Shown here piece after piece: positions 19,028 to 29,905 of a stretch of DNA of 64,000 nucleotides (positions are counted from its first letter, which is position 1; each line of letters begins with the position of its first letter). Both the position numbers and the translations under genes were made by a program. Under the pieces are notes generated by a model, which did no database searches, had not been told where the DNA came from, and was given only the letters and a program-made list of their open reading frames with translations. Source of the DNA: Rhizobium sp. NFR07 (lineage in GTDB: Bacteria; Pseudomonadota; Alphaproteobacteria; Rhizobiales; Rhizobiaceae); the NCBI RefSeq assembly GCF_900111905.1, contig NZ_FOKM01000007.1, positions 1-64,000 of the forward strand, read 5' to 3'.

Positions 19028-19123
19028 GCGGATGCCTCGAAGTATGTGATTTGTAGTGACCGCTGCACTTCCAATCCCGCCGGCAGGATCTAAAGTCGTC
19101 CGGCAATTATGGAGCGGGGACGG

Positions 19124-20050
19124 ATGATGGGTCGGAGGAAAGTGGCAGTCGTGGGGCTCGGCGGGATAGGTGGTGTCGCTGCCGCCTGCCTCAGCCTGTC
19201 GGGGGACAATGACGTCACCGTTTGCGCCCGCCGGCCGATCGATGCCCTCACCTTCGATCACAACGACGACAGTGTCCGCATCGCGCTCAACACGCTCACC
19301 GATCCGCAACAGGCCGAGCCGGTCGACTGGGTCGTGCTCTGCACCAAGGCGCAGGATACCGCCTCGGCGGCGCCATGGCTTGAACGCCTCTGCACCCTGC
19401 ACACGGCCGTCGCCGTGCTGCAGAACGGCATCGGCCACGAGGAGCGCGTGGCACCTCACGCGAAGGGCGCGGCCGTGCTGCCCGCGATCGTCTATTACAA
19501 CGGCGAGCGCATCGCCCCCGACCATATGCGGCTGCGCCACATCCGCGGTCACGACCTGCTCGTCCCGGCCGGTCCGCGTTCCGATGAATTTGCCGCCCTG
19601 TTCGCCGGCACGCCGATCGATGTCGGCGCAAGCGACGCCTTCCTCACCTTCCAGTGGCGCAAGCTCCTGATCAACGTCATCGCCAACCCGATCACTGCGC
19701 TGACGCGGCAGAGGCTCGGCGTCTTTCGCCGGGCCGACATCGAGGAGCTTTCCCTCGGTGTCCTGCGCGAAGCCGTCGCCGTCGGTCGTGCCGAAGGTGC
19801 CGCGCTGGACGACAACGAGGCCGAGACGATCTTCGCGACCTTCCTCGGTTATCCGCCCGAGGCAGGCACCTCGATGTATTTCGACTGCCTTGCCGAGCGC
19901 CCTCTGGAAATCGAGGCGCTGAACGGTGCCGTTGTCGCAGCCGCCCGCCGCCATGGCATTCCGGTGCCGCTCAACACGGCCCTGGTGGCGCTGTTGAGCG
20001 CAATCAGCGACACGAATGCGGCGGCTGCCGCAACCGCGACTGCCCCGTAA
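19124..20050 (+). CDS. Ketopantoate reductase-like oxidoreductase
   Basis: About 308 residues with an N-terminal NADP-binding loop VVGLGGIGGVAA (about residues 8-19), the LCTKAQDT segment, QNGIGHEE and a helical C-terminal domain with WRKLLINVIANPITAL. This is the PanE/ApbA family, which reduces 2-dehydropantoate, though several paralogues with other substrates exist. The start at 19124 follows a GGGGACGG ribosome-like site; ATG 19109 is possible but lacks one. It converges on the HTH-citrate synthase gene 15 bases away. Confidence 0.85.
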   Translation: MMGRRKVAVVGLGGIGGVAAACLSLSGDNDVTVCARRPIDALTFDHNDDSVRIALNTLTDPQQAEPVDWVVLCTKAQDTASAAPWLERLCTLHTAVAVLQNGIGHEERVAPHAKGAAVLPAIVYYNGERIAPDHMRLRHIRGHDLLVPAGPRSDEFAALFAGTPIDVGASDAFLTFQWRKLLINVIANPITALTRQRLGVFRRADIEELSLGVLREAVAVGRAEGAALDDNEAETIFATFLGYPPEAGTSMYFDCLAERPLEIEALNGAVVAAARRHGIPVPLNTALVALLSAISDTNAAAAATATAP

Positions 20051-20065
20051 GGCGGCAATAGTCGA

Positions 20066-21202
20066 TCAGCCGGCCGGCCCCGCATAATGGGCCCGCGGCC
20101 GGATCAACTCGCCGCTCTCCACCTGCTCCATCGCATGTGCCAGCCAGCCGACCGTACGCGCCAGGGCGAAGATGACGAGCGGTGAATCCTCCGGCAGCCG
20201 GAAACTGTCGGCCAGTGCTGCCAGCGCGAAATCGATGTTCAATGGTTCGCCGAGCAGTTCCTCGCCCGCGGCAGCCAGCTCGCGATAGATCGGCGGCGCT
20301 TCGAAACTTGCCATCAGGGCCTTGGCGCGAGGATCTCCGTCCGGATAAAGCCGGTGACCGAAGGCCCTGACGACGCCGTCGGAAGACAATATCCCGCGGA
20401 TGGCCTCGCGCGCGCCGATGGTGCCTGCGACGGTTTTGAGCGTGATGACGCTCATCCATGCGCATCCGTGCCTCGGGCCGGTCAACGCCGCGAGACCGGA
20501 AAGTACTGCAGCCGAGAGTGCCGCGCCGGATGACGCCGTGACCCGTGCGCCGAACGTCGAAACATTGAGTTCGTGCTCCGCCGCAAGCACCAGCGCGGTG
20601 CGTGTCGGTTCGGCAGCCTCGGGCCTCTGCCAGCCGCGGGCCAGACGCTCGTGCAAGGGCAAGGCCTCCGCCGAGGGCGCGAGCGCCGATGCGACCGTCG
20701 CCAGCACATCTGCAGCCTCCGTCTGGAGCACCGCCGGGTTTCGCCCGAGTGCCGGCAGGTCGGACATCACCCGCGCAGCCAGCGCCGCAAAGGCCGCACT
20801 CATGCGTGAGCCGCTATCCACGCCGCCGGCTGGTATTGAAATGCCGTTGGGCGGGCCGTTCCACAGGATCGCGGCGACATCTTCCAGCGCAAGCTCGCGA
20901 GCCAGTTCCACCGCATCCCGGCCACGATAGAAAAGCCTTTGCCCGGTGATCGCGGAAATCGCCGTCGGCATGACGGGATCACCCCAGCGGACCGCATCCG
21001 CTGCGACTGCCGCGGCCTGACGTCGCCCCGCATGACGCTTGGCCAGTCGTTTTACGTCGTCCACCTGATAGAGGCTTCGCCGGGAATCCGCGGGATCCGG
21101 CTTTGCCCTTATCCGCCCGCGGCTGACATTGGCGTAAAGGGTCTGAGGCTTGGTGCCGAGCAGCAAAAGGGCGTCCTCGGCGTTGATCCAGAGTGTCTGC
21201 AT
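20066..21202 (-). CDS. Citrate synthase-like protein with N-terminal DNA-binding domain
   Basis: The 378-residue protein has two parts. Residues about 5-60 look like an excisionase/MerR-type winged helix (WINAEDALLLLG, LYANVSRGRIRAKPD, YQVDDVKRLAKRH). Residues about 75-378 are citrate-synthase-like, with the active-site His in GPRHGCA, the second His in AFGHRLYPDGDPRA and Asp in NIDFALAAL. It may be an enzyme, a regulator sensing acyl-CoA or oxaloacetate, or both. It diverges from a second citrate-synthase gene, with a 14-bp palindrome in the 73-base gap. The HTH-fusion architecture is known in databases, but its function is not, to my knowledge. Confidence 0.85.
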   Translation of the reverse strand: MQTLWINAEDALLLLGTKPQTLYANVSRGRIRAKPDPADSRRSLYQVDDVKRLAKRHAGRRQAAAVAADAVRWGDPVMPTAISAITGQRLFYRGRDAVELARELALEDVAAILWNGPPNGISIPAGGVDSGSRMSAAFAALAARVMSDLPALGRNPAVLQTEAADVLATVASALAPSAEALPLHERLARGWQRPEAAEPTRTALVLAAEHELNVSTFGARVTASSGAALSAAVLSGLAALTGPRHGCAWMSVITLKTVAGTIGAREAIRGILSSDGVVRAFGHRLYPDGDPRAKALMASFEAPPIYRELAAAGEELLGEPLNIDFALAALADSFRLPEDSPLVIFALARTVGWLAHAMEQVESGELIRPRAHYAGPAG

Positions 21203-21203
21203 A

Positions 21204-21234
21204 TTGATCTATTTCATCAAGATTGACGTCAATC
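21204..21234. promoter_or_regulatory. Palindromic operator candidate between divergent citrate synthase genes
   Basis: GATTGACGTCAATC at 21221-21234 is a perfect 14-bp palindrome. Just before it, TTGAT at 21204-21208 and ATCAA at 21216-21220 form another short dyad. Together they fill most of the 73-base divergent promoter region, where a regulator would control both genes. Confidence 0.6.
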
Positions 21235-21275
21235 AGACTAGATCCGATCTTTTCTCCCGTAAAGGAGAAACACCC

Positions 21276-22364
21276 ATGAACAACGGACTTGAAGATGTCA
21301 TTGCTGCCGAGACCCGACTTTCGGACGTGGATGGCGAAGGCGGCCGTCTGATCATTCGCGGTCTGTCGCTGGATAAACTCGTTGCGACCGAGACCTACGA
21401 AGGAACCGCAGCCCTCCTCCTCGCCGGGTTTTTCGGCGAAGAGACTGAGGTCGCGACGCTGAGAGCACGCCTCGGCCGAGCCAGGACCGAGGTTTTCGAG
21501 CACGTTCGGTCGATAGACGAGAACCTTCTGGCACTGCCGCCGGTCGATGCGATGCGCGCCCTGATCGCTAGATTGCCAGATGGCGATGATTTCGAGACGG
21601 CGCTTCGGCTCCTTGCCGCGCCCGCCGTCTTTCTGCCGGCGCTTCTCCGGCTTGGACGGAAGGAGGCGCCGGTCGCCCCGGACCCGGCACTGTCCCAAGC
21701 CGCGGATATCCTCTGGATGCTGACGGGTGTCAGGCCGAGCAAGGAACAGACCTCGGCGCTCGATATCTATCTCATGACCATTTCCGATCACGGGCTGAAC
21801 GCCTCGACCTTCGCTTCCCGCGTCGTCGCCTCCACCGGAGCGGGCCTCACCTCGTCGGTGCTCGCAGCACTAAGCGCGCTGAAAGGCCCCCTTCATGGCG
21901 GTGCGCCGGGCCCGGTTCTCGACATGCTGGATGCGATCGGATCCGAGACCAATGCGAAGGCCTGGCTCGGTCAAGCTCTGGACCGAAAGGAAAGGCTGAT
22001 GGGGTTCGGGCACCGCATCTACAGGGTGCGCGATCCACGGGCTGACGCCCTGAAAGGCGCCCTTGGACCGCTGGCCGCAACCGGGCAGGTGGAAGCAGAA
22101 AGACAAGGGCTTGCCCAGGTGGTGGAAAGTGCTGCGCTGGCGATCCTGAAGGAGCGCAAGCCGGACCGGCCGCTCGACGTCAATGTCGAGTTCTATACCG
22201 CATTGCTTCTCGAAGCGTTGGGCTTCCCCCGCGAATCCTTCACCGGCGTCTTTGCCATCGGGCGCACCGTCGGATGGATCGCCCATGCCCGCGAACAGGC
22301 GCAGGAAGGCCGGCTGATCCGTCCCCGCTCGGCCTATATCGGCCCGCTGCCTCAGGCGGCGTAA
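21276..22364 (+). CDS. Citrate/methylcitrate synthase-like protein
   Basis: The start ATG at 21276 follows a strong ribosome site AAAGGAGAAA, giving 362 residues. It carries ALKGPLHGGA, LMGFGHRIYRVRDPRA and GRTVGWIAHAREQ, typical of the citrate synthase family. The catalytic aspartate position reads NVEFYTALLL, so Glu replaces Asp, as in some family members. The short form without the GltA N-terminal part suggests a secondary synthase for citrate, 2-methylcitrate or another acyl-CoA, not the housekeeping GltA. It forms a divergent pair with the HTH-fused gene, so the two products may interact. Confidence 0.85.
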   Translation: MNNGLEDVIAAETRLSDVDGEGGRLIIRGLSLDKLVATETYEGTAALLLAGFFGEETEVATLRARLGRARTEVFEHVRSIDENLLALPPVDAMRALIARLPDGDDFETALRLLAAPAVFLPALLRLGRKEAPVAPDPALSQAADILWMLTGVRPSKEQTSALDIYLMTISDHGLNASTFASRVVASTGAGLTSSVLAALSALKGPLHGGAPGPVLDMLDAIGSETNAKAWLGQALDRKERLMGFGHRIYRVRDPRADALKGALGPLAATGQVEAERQGLAQVVESAALAILKERKPDRPLDVNVEFYTALLLEALGFPRESFTGVFAIGRTVGWIAHAREQAQEGRLIRPRSAYIGPLPQAA

Positions 22365-22374
22365 AGCGCGCCCA

Positions 22375-22403
22375 AAACGAAAAGACCCGGCCGAGGCCGG
22401 GTC
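22375..22403 (-). terminator. Intrinsic terminator of pyrG
   Basis: GACCCGGCC at 22384-22392 pairs with GGCCGGGTC at 22395-22403. On the minus strand it is followed by TTTTCGTTTT. It lies between the convergent ends of pyrG and the citrate synthase gene, so it may act for both, though only the pyrG side has a T-run. Confidence 0.8.
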
Positions 22404-22429
22404 CTTGAAGTGCTGTATTCGAAGTGCCC

Positions 22430-24115
<1,686 letters not shown>

Positions 24116-24140
24116 CTAAAACGGCTGTGGAATCTTCACA

Positions 24141-24171
24141 AAAGAAAACCGGCAGGCTTTTGGCCTGCCGG
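24141..24171 (-). terminator. Intrinsic terminator of secG
   Basis: CCGGCAGGC at 24149-24157 pairs with GCCTGCCGG at 24163-24171 around a five-base loop. On the minus strand the stem is followed by TTTTCTTTT. It separates secG from pyrG. Confidence 0.85.
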
Positions 24172-24194
24172 AGCTAAAAGTCTTGACGCGGCCC

Positions 24195-24704
24195 TTATTG
24201 GCCGGTCGGAACGCTGTTCGACGGCGCTGCCGGAGCGGCAGGTGCAGCCGGGGCCGCGGGTGTCGTCGCAGCAGGAGCTTCGCCTGCGGCCGGCGCAGGT
24301 GCTGCTGCCGGAGCCTGGGCGGGAGCGCTGGCGCCGGAATCCGACGGAACGCCGTTGCTGGACTGCGGCTGTGCCGGAGCCTGAGCCGGCGGCGTGGCCG
24401 GTGCCGGGCCGAGCTGGTCGAGAATGCCGTTGCCCTGACCCTGCTGGCTCTGCGGAATACGGTTCAGGATGTCCGTCGGCTGCGCGCCGTAGCGGGCCAT
24501 GATGCCGAGCGCGAGCGAGGTGACGAAGAACAGCGCTGCCAGGATGGCGGTCGTGCGGGTCAGCGCATTGGCCGTGCCGCGGGCCGACATGAAGCCGGAG
24601 CCGCCGCCGATGCCGAGGCCGCCGCCTTCGGAACGCTGGATAAGCACAACGCCGACGAGGGCGAGCACGATCATGAGATGAATGACAATCAGTACGGTCT
24701 GCAT
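24195..24704 (-). CDS. secG: Preprotein translocase subunit SecG
   Basis: The first 75 residues are a normal SecG: two membrane helices (about 2-20 and 52-70) with the IQRSEGGGLG turn and the GFMSARGTANALTRTT segment. The remaining 90 residues are an Ala/Pro/Gln-rich low-complexity tail, ending SVPTGQ, which is common in alphaproteobacterial SecG but absent in E. coli. SecG assists SecYE in protein export. It lies between tpiA and pyrG, the usual rhizobial order. Confidence 0.95.
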   Translation of the reverse strand: MQTVLIVIHLMIVLALVGVVLIQRSEGGGLGIGGGSGFMSARGTANALTRTTAILAALFFVTSLALGIMARYGAQPTDILNRIPQSQQGQGNGILDQLGPAPATPPAQAPAQPQSSNGVPSDSGASAPAQAPAAAPAPAAGEAPAATTPAAPAAPAAPAAPSNSVPTGQ

Positions 24705-24788
24705 GTATCGGGTCCCTGCCCCGCGCGGGGCATCGAATAAGAGTTTGGCGGGTCTTTACATGAGGCCTTCGCGCTTTCCAAGCCTTGA

Positions 24789-25568
24789 TTACAAGGTTTC
24801 GGCAATCAGCCCCTCATAGACGCCGTAGATGGCGAGGAAGTCTTCCGCTTTCAAGCTCGCGCCGCCGATCAGCGCGCCGTCGACATTGTCGATGCTCATC
24901 AGCTTGGCGGCATTGTCCGGCTTGACCGATCCGCCATAGAGAAGACGCATCATCTTTCCCTCCTCGCCGAAGCGGCGGATCAGCTCCGAGCGCATGAAGG
25001 CATGCGCCACAGCAACGTCCTCGCTCGTCGGCGTGACACCGGAGCCGATCGCCCATACCGGTTCATAGGCGATCACCGTATTTTCAGCCGTCGCCCCTTC
25101 CGGCACGGAGCCGAGAAGCTGGCGGCGCAGCACGTCGAGCGTCTCGTAGGCGTCTCGCTGGTTTTCCGTCTCGCCGATGCAGATGATCGCTGTCAGTTCT
25201 GCTTCATGCGCAGCGCAAGCCTTGTCGCGGACGATATGGTCCGTCTCGCCGTGGTCGGTGCGCCGCTCAGAATGGCCGACGATGACGTGGGTGCCGAAGC
25301 AGTCGGCGATCATCTCCGCCGAGATGTCGCCCGTATGGGCACCACAGGTTTTCTGGTGACAATCCTGCGCCCCTACCATCAGCGGGCTGTCGGTGCAGAG
25401 CGCGGTCGCGACATAAAGCAGCGTCATCGGCGGGCAAAGCAGCGTGTCGACTTGTTCCGACAGCGGCCCGAGCACACCTTCCGCCATCGCCTTGATCTCG
25501 CCCAGCGACTGGCGCGTGCCGTTCATCTTCCAGTTTCCAGCGACCAGCGGGCGAACATCTGGGGTCAT
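24789..25568 (-). CDS. tpiA: Triosephosphate isomerase
   Basis: The 259-residue enzyme interconverts dihydroxyacetone phosphate and glyceraldehyde 3-phosphate. GNWKMNG at residues 11-17 carries the active-site Lys, VGHSERR the catalytic His, [10 protein letters not shown] the catalytic Glu, and LYGGSV the phosphate loop. The start at 25568 (MTPDVRPLV) fits the family better than the upstream in-frame ATG. In Rhizobiaceae that I recall, tpiA borders ppiD, but here ppiD lies 11 kb away, which suggests an inversion. Confidence 0.97.
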   Translation of the reverse strand: MTPDVRPLVAGNWKMNGTRQSLGEIKAMAEGVLGPLSEQVDTLLCPPMTLLYVATALCTDSPLMVGAQDCHQKTCGAHTGDISAEMIADCFGTHVIVGHSERRTDHGETDHIVRDKACAAHEAELTAIICIGETENQRDAYETLDVLRRQLLGSVPEGATAENTVIAYEPVWAIGSGVTPTSEDVAVAHAFMRSELIRRFGEEGKMMRLLYGGSVKPDNAAKLMSIDNVDGALIGGASLKAEDFLAIYGVYEGLIAETL

Positions 25569-25815
25569 CGGCAGTGTTATCCTCTCCGTCTTGCGATCCA
25601 AATGGAGGATCGCCACCTCCGCGTGTAAATGGGCAGCCTCCCGACTGCCCTCTTGATCCTTGGTACGCTGGAAAATGGACTTAAATCAAGCGCTTGCTCG
25701 GTCTCTCGCTGCCAATGGACGGTCGGCAGCACGCTCAAAACACAGGTCTGGACACGCCAGCCGATGATTCAATCGTTTTGAGGTGCCACAGAAGCCGAGT
25801 TTGCCATTATCTCCC

Positions 25816-26715
25816 TTATCTGTGGGAAATTATCACGAAATTGAGGACTTCGCGCCAATCCACCATCCTGATCGGGGTTCCATGGCCGCCCGTGTTGAAC
25901 AGGGTGAAGCGGGTCGGATATCCGCTTCTCTGCAATCCGCGGTAGATTCCGATCTGGTCGTCGGCCTTGTAGACGCTGTCGGCGCTGCCATGAGCAAAAT
26001 AGATCGGCAGCTTCGCCTTGGCGAGCGGCGTGCCGGCGAGTCCTGCATCGGGAGGTCCGCCGAGCAGGATCATGCCGCCGAGCGCACGCACTGCCTGGGC
26101 ATCGCGCGCCACGTTCTGGCAGATGATGCCGCCCATCGAGGCGCAGGCGAGAAAGACCGGCTTGCCGCCGGATTGCTCCGAAGCGTAGCGGATCAGTGCG
26201 CCGATATCCGCCGCACCATCACCGTCGAAGGACCGAACGCTCGGCGAATAATAGGTGCCGCCACTGGCGGTCACGAGGTTTTTCAGCCGGTTGAAATTGC
26301 CGCCGAATGTATAGTCGTTGACGCCGAGCCGCCGGTCGCCGCCGCGTCCATGGATGAAGATCACGGTAAAGGCCGCGCCCCGCGCATCCCCTACCCGCGT
26401 GACGTCGACCTTGCGCCCGGACAGGGAGAGCGTCTCGTTCTCCTGCGCCCGGCGCACGCCGAGCGACACATAGGCGCTCTTGACCCGCCGCTCCGGCTCG
26501 CTGTCGCGACCGTTGATGTCGCGCATCTCCTGATAGTCGACGACCTTGTAGGCGCCGCCATCGGCGCTCTCCATCACCTTGAAGCGCGAAAACAGCTCGT
26601 CCTTGAACGGTTTTACCGGCCCTTCCTGGGCGAAAGCGACGTCACCGATGAATGACATTGAGATGGCAAGAAGCGTGCCGAAAACGAAATGAACTGTGGA
26701 CATGCGGGGTTTCAT
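25816..26715 (-). CDS. Secreted alpha/beta hydrolase
   Basis: The 299-residue protein has a signal peptide (hydrophobic residues about 10-27, ending VAFAQ) and an alpha/beta-hydrolase fold: oxyanion region FIHGRGGDRR, nucleophile in ACASMGG, acid in HGSADSV and histidine in GGHGTP. It probably hydrolyses an ester or lipid in the periplasm. The nucleophile elbow has Ala in place of the first Gly of GxSxG. The gene diverges from parE. The substrate is unknown. Confidence 0.8.
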   Translation of the reverse strand: MKPRMSTVHFVFGTLLAISMSFIGDVAFAQEGPVKPFKDELFSRFKVMESADGGAYKVVDYQEMRDINGRDSEPERRVKSAYVSLGVRRAQENETLSLSGRKVDVTRVGDARGAAFTVIFIHGRGGDRRLGVNDYTFGGNFNRLKNLVTASGGTYYSPSVRSFDGDGAADIGALIRYASEQSGGKPVFLACASMGGIICQNVARDAQAVRALGGMILLGGPPDAGLAGTPLAKAKLPIYFAHGSADSVYKADDQIGIYRGLQRSGYPTRFTLFNTGGHGTPIRMVDWREVLNFVIISHR

Positions 26716-26854
26716 TTAGGTCCTTCGCTGTAGAAGCTTGCCATTGCCGGGTTGGCCAAGCATTGCTGGCAAGCAAAGCCGATTGTATACGGCATCGCGA
26801 AAAAGCCGGTTTTTTGGCAGAATCGCAAGTGATTCGAAACAACATGAGACGGGT

Positions 26855-28975
26855 ATGGCTTCCTCTTCGGCGCCTCGACAGGCAGCAGTGAAAGACCAGA
26901 TGGACGACGATAACGACCTTTTCGGCGCGGCGCCGGCCAATTCCGAGCCTGCACCCGCAAAGCCGGTTGCGCAGCAGCCTGCGCCGGCGATCACGGCTGA
27001 ACCGTCCACACCCCGCCCTGCCCCGGCCGCTCCCTCGCAAGCCGGAGGTGACGACTACGGCGCTTCCTCTATCCGCGTCCTCGAGGGGCTCGAGCCGGTG
27101 CGTATGCGTCCCGGCATGTATATCGGCGGCACCGACGAGAAGGCGCTGCACCACCTGTTCGCCGAAGTCATCGACAATTCGATGGACGAAGCGGTTGCCG
27201 GCCACGCCAATTTCATCGAGGTCCACCTCGATCTCGAAGGCTTCCTGACCGTCAGCGACAACGGCCGCGGTATCCCGGTCGAAAACCACCCGCAGGTTCC
27301 CGGCAAGTCGACCCTCGAAGTCATCATGACCAAGCTCCATGCCGGCGGCAAGTTCGACGGCAAGGCCTACGAGACCTCAGGCGGTCTCCACGGCGTCGGC
27401 GTCTCCGTCGTCAACGCATTGTCGGATCTTCTCGAAGTCGAGGTCGCCCGCAATCGTAAGCTCTACCGCCAGACCTTCTCCCGCGGCGTGCCGCAGGGTG
27501 GGCTGCAGGAACTGGGCGACGTACATAACCGCCGCGGCACCCGCGTCCGCTTCCATCCCGATCCGCAGATCTTTGGCGAGCATGCGAAATTCGATGCCGG
27601 TCGCATCTTCCGTATGGCCCGCTCCAAGGCCTATCTCTTCGGCGGCGTCGAGATCCGCTGGAGCTGCGATCCGGGCGTCGTACCCGAGGGTGGCGAGATT
27701 CCTGAAAAGGCCGTCTTCCACTTCCCCGGTGGTCTGAAGGATTACCTGTCGGCCACGCTCGGCAAGGACTTTACCGTCACCCGCGAAATCTTCGCCGGCC
27801 GCACCGACAAGACCGGTGGCCATGGCGCGATGGAATGGGCGATCACCTGGTATGGCGGCGATCCGCAGGTCCATTCCTATTGTAACACCATCCCGACGCC
27901 CGAAGGCGGTACCCACGAGGCCGGCCTACGCATCGCCCTGACCAAGGGCCTGAAGAACTATGCCGAGCTGACGCAGAACAAGCGCGCCAAGGAAATCACC
28001 ACGGATGACGTGATGATCTCCGCCGTAGGCATGCTCTCGGTCTTCATCCGCGAACCTGAATTCGTCGGCCAGACCAAGGACAAGCTCGCGACCGTTGAGG
28101 CCCAGCGCCTCGTCGAAAACGCGCTGCGCGATCCCTTCGACCACTATCTCGCCGGCAACCCGCACGAAGCGGCCAAGCTGCTTGAATGGGTGATCGAGCG
28201 CGCAGAAGAGCGCCTGCGTCGCCGCAAGGAAAAGGAAGTCAACCGCAAGACGGCGGTGCGCAAGCTTCGCCTGCCCGGCAAGCTGGCCGACTGCTCGCAG
28301 AATACCGCGGAAGGCGCCGAGCTCTTCATCGTCGAGGGTGACTCGGCAGGTGGCTCGGCCAAGCAGGGCCGCAACCGCCAGAACCAGGCCATTCTTCCAT
28401 TGCGCGGGAAAATCCTGAACGTCGGTTCGGCCAGCCGCGAAAAGCTCTCCGCCAACCAGCAGATCGCCGATCTGGTGCAGGCGCTGGGCTGCGGCACGCG
28501 GACGAAGTACCGCGAGGAAGACCTTCGCTACGAGCGCGTCATCATCATGACCGATGCCGACGTCGACGGCGCCCATATCGCCTCGCTGCTGATCACCTTC
28601 TTCTATCAGGAAATGCCGGAACTGATCCGCGGCAACCATCTCTATCTCGCGGTGCCGCCGCTCTATGTCATCCGTCAGGGCGGCAAGACCGTCTATGCCC
28701 GCGACGACGCCCACCGTGCCGAACTGATGGAAACCACATTCAAGGGCAAGAAGGTCGAGATCGGCCGCTTCAAAGGCCTGGGCGAGATGATGGCGTCGCA
28801 GCTCAAGGAAACCACCATGGATCCGGAAAAGCGCACGCTTCTGCGCGTCGGTATCGACGAGGTGGATTTCGAGGGCACCCGCGAGGCCGTCGACAACCTG
28901 ATGGGCACCAAGGCCGATGCGCGTTTCCGTTTCATTCAGGAACGCGCAGCCTTCGCCGACAATCTGGACATTTAA
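26855..28975 (+). CDS. parE: DNA topoisomerase IV subunit B
   Basis: About 706 residues. A Pro/Ala-rich leader of roughly 65 residues precedes the ATPase domain (EVIDNSMDEAVAG, DNGRGIPVE, SGGLHGVGVSVVNALS). The TOPRIM part has EGDSAGGSAKQGRNRQNQAILPLRGK and TDADVDGAHI. The lack of the GyrB insertion and the YGASSIRVLEGLEPVRMRPGMYIGG start of the fold indicate ParE, the B subunit of the decatenase. ATG 26855 follows GAGACGGG. An inner ATG at 26900 is possible. Confidence 0.93.
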   Translation: MASSSAPRQAAVKDQMDDDNDLFGAAPANSEPAPAKPVAQQPAPAITAEPSTPRPAPAAPSQAGGDDYGASSIRVLEGLEPVRMRPGMYIGGTDEKALHHLFAEVIDNSMDEAVAGHANFIEVHLDLEGFLTVSDNGRGIPVENHPQVPGKSTLEVIMTKLHAGGKFDGKAYETSGGLHGVGVSVVNALSDLLEVEVARNRKLYRQTFSRGVPQGGLQELGDVHNRRGTRVRFHPDPQIFGEHAKFDAGRIFRMARSKAYLFGGVEIRWSCDPGVVPEGGEIPEKAVFHFPGGLKDYLSATLGKDFTVTREIFAGRTDKTGGHGAMEWAITWYGGDPQVHSYCNTIPTPEGGTHEAGLRIALTKGLKNYAELTQNKRAKEITTDDVMISAVGMLSVFIREPEFVGQTKDKLATVEAQRLVENALRDPFDHYLAGNPHEAAKLLEWVIERAEERLRRRKEKEVNRKTAVRKLRLPGKLADCSQNTAEGAELFIVEGDSAGGSAKQGRNRQNQAILPLRGKILNVGSASREKLSANQQIADLVQALGCGTRTKYREEDLRYERVIIMTDADVDGAHIASLLITFFYQEMPELIRGNHLYLAVPPLYVIRQGGKTVYARDDAHRAELMETTFKGKKVEIGRFKGLGEMMASQLKETTMDPEKRTLLRVGIDEVDFEGTREAVDNLMGTKADARFRFIQERAAFADNLDI

Positions 28976-29056
28976 TCGGAGGAGAGGATTGCAAGGCCCC
29001 GCGCGGCGTGCTTCACCGCTGGAAGTGATTTTCCGCAAGCAAAGCATGTCACGGCC

Positions 29057-29905
29057 ATGAAACAGATCCTCTCCATCCAGTCCCATGTCGCCTATGGCTA
29101 TGTCGGCAACCGTGCCGCCACCCTGCCGCTGCAGCGGCTCGGCCATGAAGTCTCCGTCATCAACACGGTGCAGTTTTCCAACCATACCGGCTACCAGAAA
29201 TGGACCGGCGAGGTTTTCACCGCAGCGCATATCGAGAACGTCCTCGACGGCCTGGAAAGCGTCGGCGCGCTGGAGAAGATGGATGCGCTTTTGACCGGCT
29301 ATCTCGGCGACCCGGCGATCGGCGATATCATTCTTTCGGTGCTGGACCGGCTGCCGAAAGGCGTCCGCTGGCTCTGCGATCCGGTCATGGGCGATGTCGG
29401 CCGCGGCTTCTTCGTCCGGCCGGGCATTCCCGACTATTTCAGGCAGAAGGCGCTGGCCCGCGCCTCCATCATCACGCCCAACCAGTTCGAACTGGAATAT
29501 CTCGCCGGCCGCCAGATCCTGACGCTCGACGATGCAAAGGCGGCCTGTCGGATGGCCCACGAGATGGGCCCCGAGATCGTGCTCCTCACCTCGCTGATCC
29601 ACGACGGCACCCGCGATGACGAGATCCAGATGCTGGCATCGGCGAAATCCGGCGAGCAGTTCCTGGTCACGACCCCGCGGCTGATGATGGATCCGGCTCC
29701 TAACGGCGCCGGCGACTGCACCTCGGCGCTTTTCCTCGGTCACATCGTGTCGGGCGCGCCGCTGGGCGAAGCGCTGTCGAAGACCGCATCAAGCGTCTTC
29801 GCCCTGTTCGAGAAGACATTGGCCGCCGGCCGGCGCGAACTCAACATGATCGCCGCGCAGGACGATTTCGTGAACCCAGCACCGCTCGACGTGGTCGCGG
29901 TTTAA
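29057..29905 (+). CDS. pdxY: Pyridoxal kinase
   Basis: The 282-residue kinase phosphorylates pyridoxal in the B6 salvage pathway. It shows SIQSHVAYGYVGNRAA at the N-terminus, NTVQFSNHTGY, CDPVMGD and the C-terminal anion-hole PNGAGDCTSALFLG with the catalytic Asp. The stop overlaps the stop of the convergent bacteriophytochrome gene by three bases. Confidence 0.96.
   Translation: MKQILSIQSHVAYGYVGNRAATLPLQRLGHEVSVINTVQFSNHTGYQKWTGEVFTAAHIENVLDGLESVGALEKMDALLTGYLGDPAIGDIILSVLDRLPKGVRWLCDPVMGDVGRGFFVRPGIPDYFRQKALARASIITPNQFELEYLAGRQILTLDDAKAACRMAHEMGPEIVLLTSLIHDGTRDDEIQMLASAKSGEQFLVTTPRLMMDPAPNGAGDCTSALFLGHIVSGAPLGEALSKTASSVFALFEKTLAAGRRELNMIAAQDDFVNPAPLDVVAV

Noticed and set aside
17663..19954. 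763-residue open frame on the minus strand
   Set aside because: It runs antisense to the photolyase and PanE-like genes. High GC makes long antisense frames common, and the product has no family features or ribosome site.
24195..24480. Ala/Pro repeats in the 3' part of secG as a DNA repeat or misassembly
   Set aside because: The frame stays open and the tail is a known feature of alphaproteobacterial SecG.
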